A program made the translations under genes and the position numbers. From Kitasatospora arboriphila (GTDB lineage Bacteria > Actinomycetota > Actinomycetes > Mycobacteriales > Mycobacteriaceae), in assembly GCF_000717275.1 (NCBI RefSeq), contig NZ_JNYV01000003.1:620001-684000 (forward strand): 64,000 bases of DNA. Direction: 5' to 3'. A model generated the notes under the pieces. The model ran no database searches. It was given only the letters and a program-made list of their open reading frames with translations, and had not been told where the DNA came from. Shown here piece by piece: positions 19,230 to 30,467 of this stretch (position 1 is the first letter of the stretch; each line of letters starts with the position of its first letter).

Positions 19230-19667
19230 CTGCGTGCTCCTCTGTGACGTGCCGGTGAGGCGTAATTGTGACTGACTGTCGAGACCGCGTTGTTTTCGAC
19301 GTCCAGCACACCGTATGCAAAGCGAGGAAATGGAGTCAACAGGCCCCGATTCCGCCAATTGAAGACGCGAACTTCGGGCGATGTTAACCATTTGTTTATC
19401 GACGCCCTGTTGTTTTGTGATGGCGACTGGCGTCGAGGCATGGCGAAGGCAAACGGCGTATGCGCACGTCAGGGGCCATTGAAGTGCTGTCGCCCGAGCT
19501 CGCGGTGGTTTGAGAACAGCGTCTGGAGGGGAAACGCGGAAGAGCTGCAATTTACCCGCAGGAAATGTTCCGGTGACCTCAGATTGACGTCGAGGCGACT
19601 TTTGAGCCGGTTTCAGTAAGTTAAATTCACGCTAACTTGGTTACCGCGCCGTGATGTGAGGAGGGCG
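19230..19667. other. 438-base divergent regulatory region of whiB3 and an Rv3415c-like gene
   Basis: No gene is supported here. The region is less GC-rich than its surroundings. It contains a perfect inverted repeat AAGTTA-N9-TAACTT (19618-19638) about 30 bases before the rightward start, a possible operator or -10 region element. The long spacing suits the complex regulation known for whiB3. Confidence 0.5.
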
Positions 19668-20498
19668 ATGCAGGTCACACTACCCGCGATCGCCTTCGGC
19701 GGCAGTGCGGGCGAGTACCCACTTCCCGTGGCTGTCGACGGTTGGGACAGGTGGTTTCGCGCCGTCGCGTCGGGCGGCAGCGGCCACTACGCCGCGGCGG
19801 CGACCGAGTTGCGCCGGATCGCCACCACCAGCACTGACGTCGTTCTCCGATCCCTCGCCGCGAGTACGCGCGCCGCGCATCTGCGCCAGGGCGGAGAGCA
19901 CTTTCGCGCAGTTCACCATGACGCACACGCACTGGCCCTGCTTGCCACACCGGTGGCAGGGTCCGATTCGGCCACGATCGCCGGACCCCGGGTGTCTGCT
20001 TGGTGTGACGCACTCACGGGGCTGGCCGCCGACGATCTCGGGCGCGGGATGTTCGGTGCCGCCGCGCGACTGCTGGACCGGGTCGACGCCCTACTGATTG
20101 ACTCGCATGAACGCATCGAGGGCAGCAGCGAATGGGTGTGGCACGGCCGACCGGCCCTGCGCTCACTGTGGGTGCGGGCCGAACTCGCGATGTACACCGG
20201 TGACCCCGAGGCTGCACAAGAACACTCGTCGGCAGCCCTTGCCGTGGCCCGAGGGTGTCCCTCGCAGCGGCATCTCATCAAGACCGAACTGATCGCTGCT
20301 GCGGCCGCGGCGAGCGCGGGGGAGACGACGCGCGCCATCGAGGGAGCCCAGCGAGTTGGTGATGCGGCAGCATTCACTGGTCAACTGCCGCTGTGGTGGG
20401 CATCGGCCATGTTGCTCGAAGCGCTCGGCGCCGGCAGATCGCCGACTGCGGCCGATCTGAGGCACGAACTGGCCGCTCGCGGCGGTGCGATGCGCTAG
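19668..20498 (+). CDS. conserved helical (TPR-like) protein of the Rv3415c family
   Basis: 276 residues from the ATG at 19668, preceded closely by AGGAGG; a GTG four codons earlier is possible. The sequence is Ala-rich and helical throughout, with repeated helix pairs of TPR appearance (AAAATELRRIATT, LRSLWVRAELAMYTGDPEAA). No signal peptide, membrane segment or catalytic motif. Its position between whiB3 and sigD matches M. tuberculosis Rv3415c. Function unknown; an adaptor role in SigD control is only a guess. Confidence 0.75.
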   Translation: MQVTLPAIAFGGSAGEYPLPVAVDGWDRWFRAVASGGSGHYAAAATELRRIATTSTDVVLRSLAASTRAAHLRQGGEHFRAVHHDAHALALLATPVAGSDSATIAGPRVSAWCDALTGLAADDLGRGMFGAAARLLDRVDALLIDSHERIEGSSEWVWHGRPALRSLWVRAELAMYTGDPEAAQEHSSAALAVARGCPSQRHLIKTELIAAAAAASAGETTRAIEGAQRVGDAAAFTGQLPLWWASAMLLEALGAGRSPTAADLRHELAARGGAMR

Positions 20499-20613
20499 CG
20501 GCGAGAACGCGAGGCCGTTCGCTGGCTAAGCTACTAGCGACTTACCGCCGGGGGTATGGCCTCCGCGCGGCCGGCACCAATCGGCAAAGGTAACGCGGAG
20601 ACGTCTACGAGCG

Positions 20614-21180
20614 ATGATTTTTACAGGTGATGAGTTGGACCGGGTTGTCTCTGCCGCAGCGCAGGGCGACCGATCGGCTCTCTCCGACGTACTCGAAAGT
20701 GTCCGCCCCCTGGTTGTGCGCTATTGCAGGGCCAGGGTCGGAGGTGGTGAGCGGCATTCGCTCTCCGCCGACGACGTAGCGCAGGAGGTCTGCATGGCCG
20801 TCATGACAGCTCTGCCCCGGTATCAAGACCAGGGCCGACCGTTCATGGCGTTCGTCTACGGCATCGCCGCCCACAAGGTTGCCGATGCTCATCGAGCGGC
20901 GGGTCGTAACAAGGCCGAGCCAGTGGATGAGATGCCCGAGCGGATGGCCGTCGACGACGGACCCGAACAGCGGGCGCTGGACTCCGACGCGGGCCGTCGG
21001 ATGAACGAATTGTTGTCGACGCTTCCGGACAAGCAGCGCGAGGTGCTGGTGCTCCGACTGGTTGTCGGGCTGTCGGCCGAAGAGACCGCGTCCGCTGTGG
21101 GGAGTACGGCGGGAGCGGTGCGGGTGGCTCAACACAGGGCACTCGCGAAATTGAAGACCGAGATCGAGAAGGGTAGGTGA
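20614..21180 (+). CDS. sigD: ECF RNA polymerase sigma factor SigD
   Basis: 188 residues. Region 2 (about 30-95) has SADDVAQEVCMAVMTALPR and YGIAAHKVADAHR. Region 4 (about 130-182) has LPDKQREVLVLR and SAEETASAVGSTAGAVRVAQ. It is very close to M. tuberculosis SigD. The anti-sigma gene starts 5 bases after it or overlaps it, which is the usual arrangement for an ECF sigma factor and its inhibitor. Confidence 0.95.
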   Translation: MIFTGDELDRVVSAAAQGDRSALSDVLESVRPLVVRYCRARVGGGERHSLSADDVAQEVCMAVMTALPRYQDQGRPFMAFVYGIAAHKVADAHRAAGRNKAEPVDEMPERMAVDDGPEQRALDSDAGRRMNELLSTLPDKQREVLVLRLVVGLSAEETASAVGSTAGAVRVAQHRALAKLKTEIEKGR

Positions 21181-21185
21181 GGGCG

Positions 21186-22094
21186 ATGGGTGACAGGCGC
21201 GATCGACGTGGTGGCAAGGGGTTCGGTGATGAATCCGACGAGCGTTTCCAGAGCGTGCCCTCATCGGCATCTGAGGCGATCGACGAAGACTCCATCCCGG
21301 TGAACCTCGGCGCGGTTCGTGCCGACGACGAGTTCATCGACGCTCTGGTGTCCCAGCGCGGAGTGCCTGCGCACACGCCTGTGGACCATGAACTGGCGGC
21401 GCTGCTGTCCAACTGGCGTGCCGAGGTCTCGGCTGCCCCGATGCCGGCAAGCCCGACCCTCGAAGAGGTCGAGGCAGGCATCGCCGCGCAGCGAAGGACC
21501 GCGACTCGTCGCCGGTCGCTGACCGTGGCCCGCTACACGGCCGGCGCCGCGGCAGCGTGTGCGATCGTGTTCGGCGGTCTGTCAGTGGTGGCCCATGACG
21601 CCTCGCCCGGTGACCCGCTCTGGGGTGTCAAAGAAGCGATGTTCGGAGCGGATGCCTCCGCGACGCTTGCCGTCGGTGACGTCGAGAACGACCTCGACCA
21701 CGCCGTCGACCTGTTGTCGACGGGCGACAAGTCCGCGGCTCAGGACCTTCTGAACCGTGCGGAATCCCAGCTCGCCGATGTGACCGACAGCGACAGGCGT
21801 GCCGAGCTGCAGGCGAAGATCGACCAGCTGCGTGGTCTGCTCACGGCCATCCTGCCGACCATTCCGCCTCTGCCCACCGTCACCCTGCCTCCAGTGGAGA
21901 CAACCTTGCCGCAGCTGCAGTTGCCGGCGGTGACGATCACCGAGACCCAGCAGACGGTGACGGAGATCCCGTCCGAGACGACCTCGGTGTCCACGCCGCC
22001 ACCGACCAGCGATGAGACCGTGACCAGTGAGCCGCCGGTGACCCCGACCACCACCTCGACCACCAGCAGCGTGCCGCTACCGCCGCCGGGCTGA
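21186..22094 (+). CDS. rsdA: membrane anti-sigma-D factor (RsdA-like)
   Basis: 302 residues from the ATG at 21186 with AGGTGAGGG upstream; a GTG at 21177 overlapping the sigD stop would add three residues. The N-terminal cytosolic part (about 1-110) should bind SigD: DDEFIDALVSQR and HELAALLSNWRAEV resemble the RsdA sigma-binding helices. One membrane helix (about 115-135) is followed by an extracytoplasmic part with a helical segment and a long Pro/Thr-rich tail (about 225-302). In M. tuberculosis RsdA is degraded to free SigD. Confidence 0.88.
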   Translation: MGDRRDRRGGKGFGDESDERFQSVPSSASEAIDEDSIPVNLGAVRADDEFIDALVSQRGVPAHTPVDHELAALLSNWRAEVSAAPMPASPTLEEVEAGIAAQRRTATRRRSLTVARYTAGAAAACAIVFGGLSVVAHDASPGDPLWGVKEAMFGADASATLAVGDVENDLDHAVDLLSTGDKSAAQDLLNRAESQLADVTDSDRRAELQAKIDQLRGLLTAILPTIPPLPTVTLPPVETTLPQLQLPAVTITETQQTVTEIPSETTSVSTPPPTSDETVTSEPPVTPTTTSTTSSVPLPPPG

Positions 22095-22124
22095 TCGGCC
22101 CGACGCCCGCGGTGGGGACGAAAG

Positions 22125-22541
22125 TCAGTCCTCGTCTCTGGCGTGCATCGTCGCGTCGGCGTAGCCGCGGCAGTAGTCCCAGGTGACGTACGCCTCGGGA
22201 CTGGGGTCGACGGCAGGCTCGTGCGGTCGTACCGTGCCCTCGACCAGGAGCTGCAGCAGGTTTGCGCGCAGCATGTCCCAGTCGTGATAGTGGTCGAGCT
22301 GGCAGTCGTCGCACACCACGACGAGACCGCGAATCCCCTGGCGGTGCAGAAGTGCCTCGTAGACAGCGAGATCGGCGAGGTCTTCCTCGATCGCCATGCG
22401 TTCGTTCGCGTCCAGTGGCTCACCGGGTGGGGCGGCGTCCAGCGCCGCCGATGGGTCCCCTCGGGGATCGTCGGCGAACGGGTCCGGTGGCAGCCCCGGC
22501 GGCAGATGATCTCGCACGCTGACCACGGTAGTCAGCCTCAC
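22125..22541 (-). CDS. DUF5319 protein (Rv3412 family)
   Basis: 138 residues. Highly conserved actinobacterial small protein of unknown function. It begins near VVSVRDHLPPGLPPDPF, so an internal GTG a few codons in may be the true start. Conserved features are the CDDCQLDHYHDWDMLR segment and TWDYCRGYAD, whose three cysteines and histidines could bind a metal. It is convergent with rsdA and divergent from guaB, as in M. tuberculosis. Confidence 0.85.
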   Translation of the reverse strand: MRLTTVVSVRDHLPPGLPPDPFADDPRGDPSAALDAAPPGEPLDANERMAIEEDLADLAVYEALLHRQGIRGLVVVCDDCQLDHYHDWDMLRANLLQLLVEGTVRPHEPAVDPSPEAYVTWDYCRGYADATMHARDED

Positions 22542-22638
22542 CCCACCGGCGCCAGTCTGTGCACCGCATGAATGAAAGATCGACGCCGGTTGGATGAACG
22601 ATCCTCCTTCACATAGGTGAACGACCTGTGGGCCGTGA

Positions 22639-24342
<1,704 letters not shown>

Positions 24343-24454
24343 GTTCCCAGGCGGCCGGCTTCGATCAGTTCGGGCAGGTCAAACCAGTTCGTGAACCGAT
24401 CTGTCGGTGGTCACCGATGCGGTTCTGTGTGCAGCAGTGACGAAAGGCACCTTC

Positions 24455-25597
24455 GTGCAAGATCATGTGGAAATCGGGATGGGCCGAACGGCTCGCCGTA
24501 CCTTCGAGCTCGCCGACATCAACATCGTGCCGTCTCGGCGCACCCGCTCGTCGAAAGAGGTGTCGACCGCGTGGCAGCTCGATGCCTACCGGTTCGAGAT
24601 CCCCATCTTGAGTCACCCCACGGACGCGCTCGTCTCACCGCAGTCGGCTGTCGAACTGGGCCGGCACGGGGGTCTCGGGGTCCTCAACGGTGAAGGTCTG
24701 TGGGCCCGACATCGCGATGTGGAGGCCAAGATCGCCGAGGTCGTGCGGATCGCCGAGGACGAGATCGATCCGACAGCGGCAGTGCGCAAGCTGCAGGAAC
24801 TCCATGCGGCACCGATCGATCCGGACCTGCTCGGTCAGGCGGTGTCGTCGATTCGTGAGTCCGGCGTCACCACCGCGGTGCGGGTCAGCCCACAGAAGGC
24901 TGCCGAGCTGACGCCGGTGCTGGTGGCAGCAGGGGTGGAGCTCCTGGTCATCCACGGCACGATCATCTCCGCCGAGCATGTCTCCCAAGGAGATTCCGAA
25001 CCACTGAACCTGAAGACGTTCATCGCCGATCTGGATGTACCGGTGATCGCCGGTGGCGTGCACGACCACCGCACCGCCCTGCACCTGATGCGTACCGGTG
25101 CTGCCGCGGTGATCGTCGGTTACGGCTCCACCGCCGGGGCCACCACCACTGGGGAAGTCCTCGGGATAGGGGTTCCGATGGCCACGGCCATCGCCGATGC
25201 CGCAGCGGCCCGTCGCGACTACCTCGATGAAACCGGCGGTCGCTACGTCCACGTGATCGCCGACGGCGACATCCACAACTCCGGCGAGCTCGCCAAGGCG
25301 ATTGCTTGCGGCGCCGACGCCGCCGTCCTGGGCACACCTCTGGCTGCGGCAGCCTCGGCGCCCGGCCGCGGCTATTACTGGTCCGCTGCCGCCGCGCATC
25401 CGTCGATGCCTCGTGGCGCACTGCTGGCCGTGGCCGAGGACGAAGGCAGGCCGGATCTGCAGACGGTGTTGCACGGGCCCACCGACGACCCGTTCGGACA
25501 CCTCAACATCGTTGGCGCATTGCGGCGTTCGATGGCCAAGGCCGGCTACTCCGACCTCAAGGAGTTTCAGAAGGTCGGCCTGTCGGCCTGCGATTGA
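24455..25597 (+). CDS. guaB3: GuaB3-family IMP dehydrogenase-like protein
   Basis: 380 residues from the GTG at 24455, chosen for GAAAGG 7 bases upstream and because relatives start just before VEIGMGRTARRTFEL; a GTG at 24407 is open too. IMPDH-family TIM barrel without CBS domains. The usual catalytic Cys loop is altered, so its reaction is uncertain although it is conserved beside guaB2 across actinobacteria. Confidence 0.93.
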   Translation: MQDHVEIGMGRTARRTFELADINIVPSRRTRSSKEVSTAWQLDAYRFEIPILSHPTDALVSPQSAVELGRHGGLGVLNGEGLWARHRDVEAKIAEVVRIAEDEIDPTAAVRKLQELHAAPIDPDLLGQAVSSIRESGVTTAVRVSPQKAAELTPVLVAAGVELLVIHGTIISAEHVSQGDSEPLNLKTFIADLDVPVIAGGVHDHRTALHLMRTGAAAVIVGYGSTAGATTTGEVLGIGVPMATAIADAAAARRDYLDETGGRYVHVIADGDIHNSGELAKAIACGADAAVLGTPLAAAASAPGRGYYWSAAAAHPSMPRGALLAVAEDEGRPDLQTVLHGPTDDPFGHLNIVGALRRSMAKAGYSDLKEFQKVGLSACD

Positions 25598-25636
25598 CCA
25601 CTCGCCCCTGGCTCTTCTCACACGAGAATTCGCCAT

Positions 25637-25656
25637 ACATTACCGGCCGGTAACGT
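25637..25656. promoter_or_regulatory. operator-like palindrome upstream of choD-like gene
   Basis: ACATTACCGGCCGGTAACGT is a 20-base palindrome with one mismatched pair; its core TTACCGGCCGGTAA (25640-25653) is perfect. It ends 5 bases before the first possible start codon. The size and symmetry suit a TetR-family repressor. Confidence 0.55.
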
Positions 25657-25660
25657 ACCA

Positions 25661-27475
25661 ATGTACGATGACGTGGTGTCTGTATCACGCGGTAACAGCT
25701 ACTCCCAGCCCGAGCAGCCGGCCACTCGCGAGAAGCACGATTACGACGTATTGATCGTCGGATCGGGCTTCGGTGGGAGTGTCAGCGCCTTACGGCTGGT
25801 CGAGAAGGGCTACAAGGTCGGTGTCGTCGAAGCGGGCCGACGGTACGCCGACGACCAGTTCGCCAAAACCAGCTGGCGACTGCACAAATGGTTGTGGGCT
25901 CCCAAGCTCGGGATGTTCGGCATTCAGCGCATCCATCTGCTCAAAGACGTGATGGTGATGGCCGGTGCGGGCGTCGGCGGCGGGTCGCTGAACTATGCCA
26001 ACACCCTCTACAAACCGCCGACACCGTTTTTCCGGGATCCACAGTGGGAGCACATCACCGACTGGGAGAGCGAGCTGTCGCCGTACTACGACCAGGCCAG
26101 CCGCATGCTGGGTGTGGTCAGCACCCCCATCGTCACCCACGCCGACCGCGTCATGCGGCAGGTGGCCGACGAGATGGGGGTGGGGGACACCTTCGGGCCG
26201 ACCCCAGTGGGCGTCTTCTTCGGTGAGAAGTCCGGTGGCACAGGAACTCCGGGTGAGCGAGTGGCCGATCCGTACTTCGGTGGCGCAGGCCCCGACCGGA
26301 CGGTGTGTGTCGAGTGTGGCGCCTGTATGACCGGATGCCGGTACGGCGCGAAGAACACCCTGCTGAAGAACTACCTCGGTCTGGCGGAATCACGTGGTGC
26401 GACGATTCTCGACCGCACCACGGTCACCGGGCTGGATCCGCAGGCAGATGGCAGCTGGAAGGTACACACGGCTCGGTCGGCGGCCTGGGGCCGGATCGGT
26501 GCCCGCCGTCGGACCCTGACCGCGGGTCAGGTGATCGTCGCCGCCGGTACCTTCAACACCCAGAAGATCATGCATCTGGCCAAGGACAAGGGGTCGCTGC
26601 CGGAGCTCTCCGAGACCCTGGGTGTGCTGACCCGCACCAACTCCGAGTCGATCTTGGGCGCGATGCGCCGTTCTTACGATCCGGCACAGGATTTCTCCGA
26701 AGGCATCGCGATCACATCGTCCTTCCACCCGTCTTCCGACACGCACATCGAACCAGTTCGATATGGCAAGGGCTCCAACGCCATTGCGGCGCTGCAGACA
26801 TTCCTCACCGACGACAAGCCGGGTCGGTCGAGGCGGCTCAAGCTGCTCGACAAGGCCCGTGAAGAGGGCTGGCGGGGCGTTCTGCAATTGATCTGGTTGC
26901 GGCATTGGAGTCAGCGCACGGTGATCCTGCTGGTGATGCAGAACCGGAACAATTCGCTCACCACCTTCGTGAAGAAATTCGGGCCGTGGCGTCTGGTCAC
27001 CACCAAACAGGGCCATGGGGAGCCCAACCCGACGTGGATCCCTGCGGGTAACGAAGCCACCGAGCGTGCGGCGAAACAGTTCGACGGTCTGCCCGGCGGA
27101 ACCTGGGGAGATGTGTTCAACATGCCGCTCACCGCTCACTACCTCGGCGGGTGTGTGATCTCCGACAGTCCCGACACCGGTGTGATCGACCCCTACCATC
27201 GGGTGTGGAACTACCCGACCCTGCACATCACCGACGGTGCGGCCATCTCGGCGAACCTGGGCGTGAATCCCTCGCTGTCGATCTGTGCCCAGGCCGAGCG
27301 CGCAATTGCGTTGTGGCCCAACAAGGGTGAGCGCGACAACCGGCCGCCGCAGGGGCAGCCCTACGAACGGATCTCGCCGACGCCGCCCAAGGCGCCGGTG
27401 GTTCCGGCGGATGCGCCCGGTGCGCTTCTGCTGCCGCTGACGGTGATCACCAAGACCGACGGTGTGAGCGCCTGA
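25661..27475 (+). CDS. choD: GMC-family oxidoreductase, ChoD-like
   Basis: 604 residues. FAD-binding [13 protein letters not shown] near 35, [18 protein letters not shown] near 100, a cysteine-rich [14 protein letters not shown] near 215 typical of the ChoD group, and a C-terminal GMC segment with [17 protein letters not shown]. Annotated in M. tuberculosis (Rv3409c) as cholesterol oxidase, but the group lacks proof of that activity in most species, so the substrate is uncertain. The ATG at 25661 or the GTG at 25676 could start it; no clear ribosome site is visible. The palindrome just upstream suggests its own regulation. Confidence 0.88.
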   Translation: MYDDVVSVSRGNSYSQPEQPATREKHDYDVLIVGSGFGGSVSALRLVEKGYKVGVVEAGRRYADDQFAKTSWRLHKWLWAPKLGMFGIQRIHLLKDVMVMAGAGVGGGSLNYANTLYKPPTPFFRDPQWEHITDWESELSPYYDQASRMLGVVSTPIVTHADRVMRQVADEMGVGDTFGPTPVGVFFGEKSGGTGTPGERVADPYFGGAGPDRTVCVECGACMTGCRYGAKNTLLKNYLGLAESRGATILDRTTVTGLDPQADGSWKVHTARSAAWGRIGARRRTLTAGQVIVAAGTFNTQKIMHLAKDKGSLPELSETLGVLTRTNSESILGAMRRSYDPAQDFSEGIAITSSFHPSSDTHIEPVRYGKGSNAIAALQTFLTDDKPGRSRRLKLLDKAREEGWRGVLQLIWLRHWSQRTVILLVMQNRNNSLTTFVKKFGPWRLVTTKQGHGEPNPTWIPAGNEATERAAKQFDGLPGGTWGDVFNMPLTAHYLGGCVISDSPDTGVIDPYHRVWNYPTLHITDGAAISANLGVNPSLSICAQAERAIALWPNKGERDNRPPQGQPYERISPTPPKAPVVPADAPGALLLPLTVITKTDGVSA

Positions 27476-27539
27476 GTGTCGACCTCGTCCGGTTGCCGGT
27501 GGGACGGGCCCGACCTCGGCCGGGTTTAGACTGACAGGC

Positions 27540-29132
27540 GTGGCAGACAGCGAAGATACAGGTGTGGAATCAGCGGCTCCGCGACCGGTTCTGGTGGTCG
27601 ATTTCGGGGCGCAGTACGCCCAGCTGATCGCGCGTCGCGTGCGTGAGGCCCGGATCTACTCCGAGGTGATCCCCCATACCGCCGACCTCGACGAGATCAA
27701 GGCGAAGAATCCGGTCGCGCTGATCCTGTCCGGGGGACCTGCGTCGGTCTATGCGGACGACGCCCCGGGAATCGACGGCGATCTGTTCGACCTCGGCGTT
27801 CCGGTGTTCGGTATCTGTTACGGCTACCAGGCCATGGCGAATGCGCTGGGCGGCGTCGTGGCCAACACCGGTGGGCGCGAGTTCGGTCGCACCACGATGA
27901 CCAATGAGGGCGGCGTGCTGCACTCGGGCACCCCGGCCCAACAGCCGGTGTGGATGAGCCACAACGACGCGGTCCAGGAACCGCCGCCCGGGTTCGAGGT
28001 CACCGCTTCGACGGCGGGCGCCCCGGTCGCCGCGTTCGAGAGCATCGAACGCCAGATGGCCGGTGTGCAGTACCACCCCGAGGTGATGCACACACCGCAC
28101 GGTCAACAGATCCTGACCCGGTTCCTGCATGAGGTCGCCGACCTCAAGCCCACCTGGACCGCGGCGAACATCGCCGATGCGCTTGTGGAGCAGGTGCGAC
28201 AGCAGATCGGTGACGGCACCGCCATCTGCGGTCTGTCCGGCGGTGTCGACTCGGCGGTGGCTGCCGCGCTGGTGCAGCGGGCCATCGGAGATCGTCTGAC
28301 CTGTGTCTTCGTCGACCACGGATTGTTGCGGGCCGGCGAACGCGAGCAGGTTCAGCAGGACTTCGTGGCTGCCACCGGCGCTCGTCTGGTGACGGTTGAT
28401 GCCGAGGAGACGTTCCTGCGTGAGTTGGCAGGCGTCAGTGATCCGGAGACCAAACGCAAGATCATCGGCCGCGAATTCATCCGCGCCTTCGAAGGAGCGG
28501 TGAGCGATGTGCTCGGCGACCGGGCAGCCGAAGGGGAAAAGGTCGACTTCCTCGTGCAGGGCACCTTGTACCCCGACGTTGTGGAGTCGGGCGGCGGAAC
28601 CGGTACGGCAAACATCAAGAGTCATCACAACGTCGGGGGCCTGCCAGAGGATCTCGAGTTCAGCCTGGTGGAGCCGCTGCGCCTGCTGTTCAAAGACGAG
28701 GTCCGGGCTGTCGGGCGTGAGTTGGGTCTGCCGGAGGAGATCGTCGGACGCCAGCCGTTCCCGGGTCCGGGCCTGGCGATCCGCATCGTCGGCGAGGTCA
28801 CCGCAGACCGTCTCGAACTCCTCAGGAAGGCCGATCTGATCACCCGTGAGGAACTGACCTCCGCCGGTTTGGATCACCAGATCTGGCAGTGTCCGGTGGT
28901 TCTGCTCGCCGACGTGCGCAGCGTGGGTGTGCAGGGCGACGGCCGCACGTACGGCCATCCGATCGTGTTGCGTCCGGTGTCGAGTGAAGATGCGATGACG
29001 GCCGACTGGACGCGCATTCCTTACGAGGTGCTCGAACAGATCTCGACACGGATCACCAACGAGGTGCCTGAGGTGAATCGGGTGGTACTCGACGTCACCA
29101 GCAAGCCTCCTGGCACCATCGAATGGGAATAG
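27540..29132 (+). CDS. guaA: GMP synthase (glutamine-hydrolysing)
   Basis: 530 residues, GTG start. Converts XMP to GMP. The class I glutaminase domain (about 15-205) has the nucleophile in GICYGYQAM and the His-Glu pair in VQYHPEV. The ATP-pyrophosphatase P-loop is [10 protein letters not shown] (about 230), and the dimerisation domain ends KPPGTIEWE. With guaB2 and guaB3 it completes the GMP branch here. Confidence 0.97.
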   Translation: MADSEDTGVESAAPRPVLVVDFGAQYAQLIARRVREARIYSEVIPHTADLDEIKAKNPVALILSGGPASVYADDAPGIDGDLFDLGVPVFGICYGYQAMANALGGVVANTGGREFGRTTMTNEGGVLHSGTPAQQPVWMSHNDAVQEPPPGFEVTASTAGAPVAAFESIERQMAGVQYHPEVMHTPHGQQILTRFLHEVADLKPTWTAANIADALVEQVRQQIGDGTAICGLSGGVDSAVAAALVQRAIGDRLTCVFVDHGLLRAGEREQVQQDFVAATGARLVTVDAEETFLRELAGVSDPETKRKIIGREFIRAFEGAVSDVLGDRAAEGEKVDFLVQGTLYPDVVESGGGTGTANIKSHHNVGGLPEDLEFSLVEPLRLLFKDEVRAVGRELGLPEEIVGRQPFPGPGLAIRIVGEVTADRLELLRKADLITREELTSAGLDHQIWQCPVVLLADVRSVGVQGDGRTYGHPIVLRPVSSEDAMTADWTRIPYEVLEQISTRITNEVPEVNRVVLDVTSKPPGTIEWE

Positions 29133-29525
29133 GTTCGCGGTCGTGCCTGTGGGCGCGAGGAGTTCCATTCGTCGGCGTGAACGAATAGTTTCACTCCCGC
29201 ATGGGCTTTTTCCATCCATTCGCTCTGAATCGGATGCGGCCTTTTATTTAGGCTGCCACCAGCACGCATTTCAATGTTTGATTTGTGTCTGCCTATTGTG
29301 AACATGCTGACGGATCAATCCGAGTGATCGCCGGGCCAACCCTGAATCGTCTCCGTGCTACGTTTGAAAAAGTAATGGTGTGTGCGAGCGGGGTCGTATC
29401 ACCGAATTGTCGTATCGGCCTCGTTTGTGAATTCACCATTCGGGAAACAAGGTGAAGTACACGGTTCATATGTGGGACACAACACGTTTGTGTTGGGTGT
29501 CCACGAACAGGGTTGGGGGCATCAG
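29133..29525. other. 393-base AT-richer gap after guaA
   Basis: No gene is supported. Base composition is clearly lower in GC than on either side. It contains an imperfect hairpin (GCGGCC / GGCTGC, 29236-29256, T-rich loop) and a small one (ATTCGT / ACGAAT near 29165-29190), either of which might end guaA transcription. The frame of the next gene stays open back to 29382, but the composition and lack of a ribosome site suggest a leader rather than coding sequence. Confidence 0.45.
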
Positions 29526-30200
29526 ATGGCGATCATGAGCGGCAACAATTCCGTCAAAGAACGTTGGTCTCTTCTTCGAATCGAAGACCATGACCACATT
29601 GCATCGGATTCGGAACACTGGAATTTCAACACCCATTATTACCCACTCATCGAACGGTCGCTGCGAGGGCGAGCAGCGTCGGTGCTCGACGTCGGATCGG
29701 GTGAGGGAATGCTGACCCGACTTTTACATCGATCCATACCGCACGTGGTCGGGATCGACTGCGATGAGGCGAGCGTCGACATGGCGGCGGCGAAGTCGGA
29801 CGACATCGACTACATCTGTGGTGACGTCCTCAGTCATCCGTTCGAACCGGAGTCGTTCGATGCGGTCGTCTCGGTTGCGACACTGCATCACATGGATCCC
29901 CGCCATGGCCTGCGGCGCATGGGAGAACTCATCCGCCCTGGCGGAACGCTTGTCGTGGTCGGCTGTGCGGGCAGTGAAGGTCTACGCGATCGTGCGTTGG
30001 ATTACGTGTCCATCGTGGCCGCGGGCGCTGCGGTGGCACGGCGCAACGTGTGGAAACAGCCGTCGCCCATTGTGTGGCCGCCACCGGTCTCGTATCGGGA
30101 AATGCGCACCCATGCGTCTGAACTCCTGCCCGGATCACGTTTTCGGCGGGAATTGCTCTACCGCTATTCGATTACGTGGACAAAGCCGCTGTCACGGTGA
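29526..30200 (+). CDS. class I SAM-dependent methyltransferase
   Basis: 224 residues from the ATG at 29526, with GGGGG 6 bases upstream; the frame is open further but looks non-coding. SAM-binding motif I is SVLDVGSGEGMLTRLL, the acidic residue after strand 2 is in VVGIDCDEAS, and the post-motif is SFDAVVSVATLHHM. UbiE/COQ5-like fold. Substrate unknown. It is not part of the conserved mycobacterial order, and the AT-rich DNA before it suggests a later arrival. Confidence 0.85.
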   Translation: MAIMSGNNSVKERWSLLRIEDHDHIASDSEHWNFNTHYYPLIERSLRGRAASVLDVGSGEGMLTRLLHRSIPHVVGIDCDEASVDMAAAKSDDIDYICGDVLSHPFEPESFDAVVSVATLHHMDPRHGLRRMGELIRPGGTLVVVGCAGSEGLRDRALDYVSIVAAGAAVARRNVWKQPSPIVWPPPVSYREMRTHASELLPGSRFRRELLYRYSITWTKPLSR

Positions 30201-30251
30201 ACGACGCATCGATCCGACCGCTGCTGCGCGGCCGGATCGATGCGAATACTG

Positions 30252-30467
30252 CTAGCTGGTCGTTTCGTGCTCGGACACCCCGGGCAGCTTTCTCTTGTCT
30301 CTGCCTCCGCTGAAGATCAGGATGAGTCCCACCCCGACAGCAACGGCGAGCGCGATCCACATCGTCGAATCCGACCCGTTGAGTTCGGGGCCGCCCGCGA
30401 TGGCCCACACGGCCACCAATAGTCCGGCAATTCCGGTCACTGCTTGAAATGGTGCGAACTTAGTCAC
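30252..30467 (-). CDS. small two-helix membrane protein coupled to pspC gene
   Basis: 71 residues from the GTG at 30467, which overlaps the end of the pspC gene (TAA at 30462-30460), so translation is probably coupled. Two membrane helices (AVTGIAGLLVAVWAIAGG and MWIALAVAVGVGLILIFSG) and a basic tail (GRDKRKLPG). Function unknown; a small membrane accessory of the envelope-stress system next to it is likely. Confidence 0.7.
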   Translation of the reverse strand: MTKFAPFQAVTGIAGLLVAVWAIAGGPELNGSDSTMWIALAVAVGVGLILIFSGGRDKRKLPGVSEHETTS

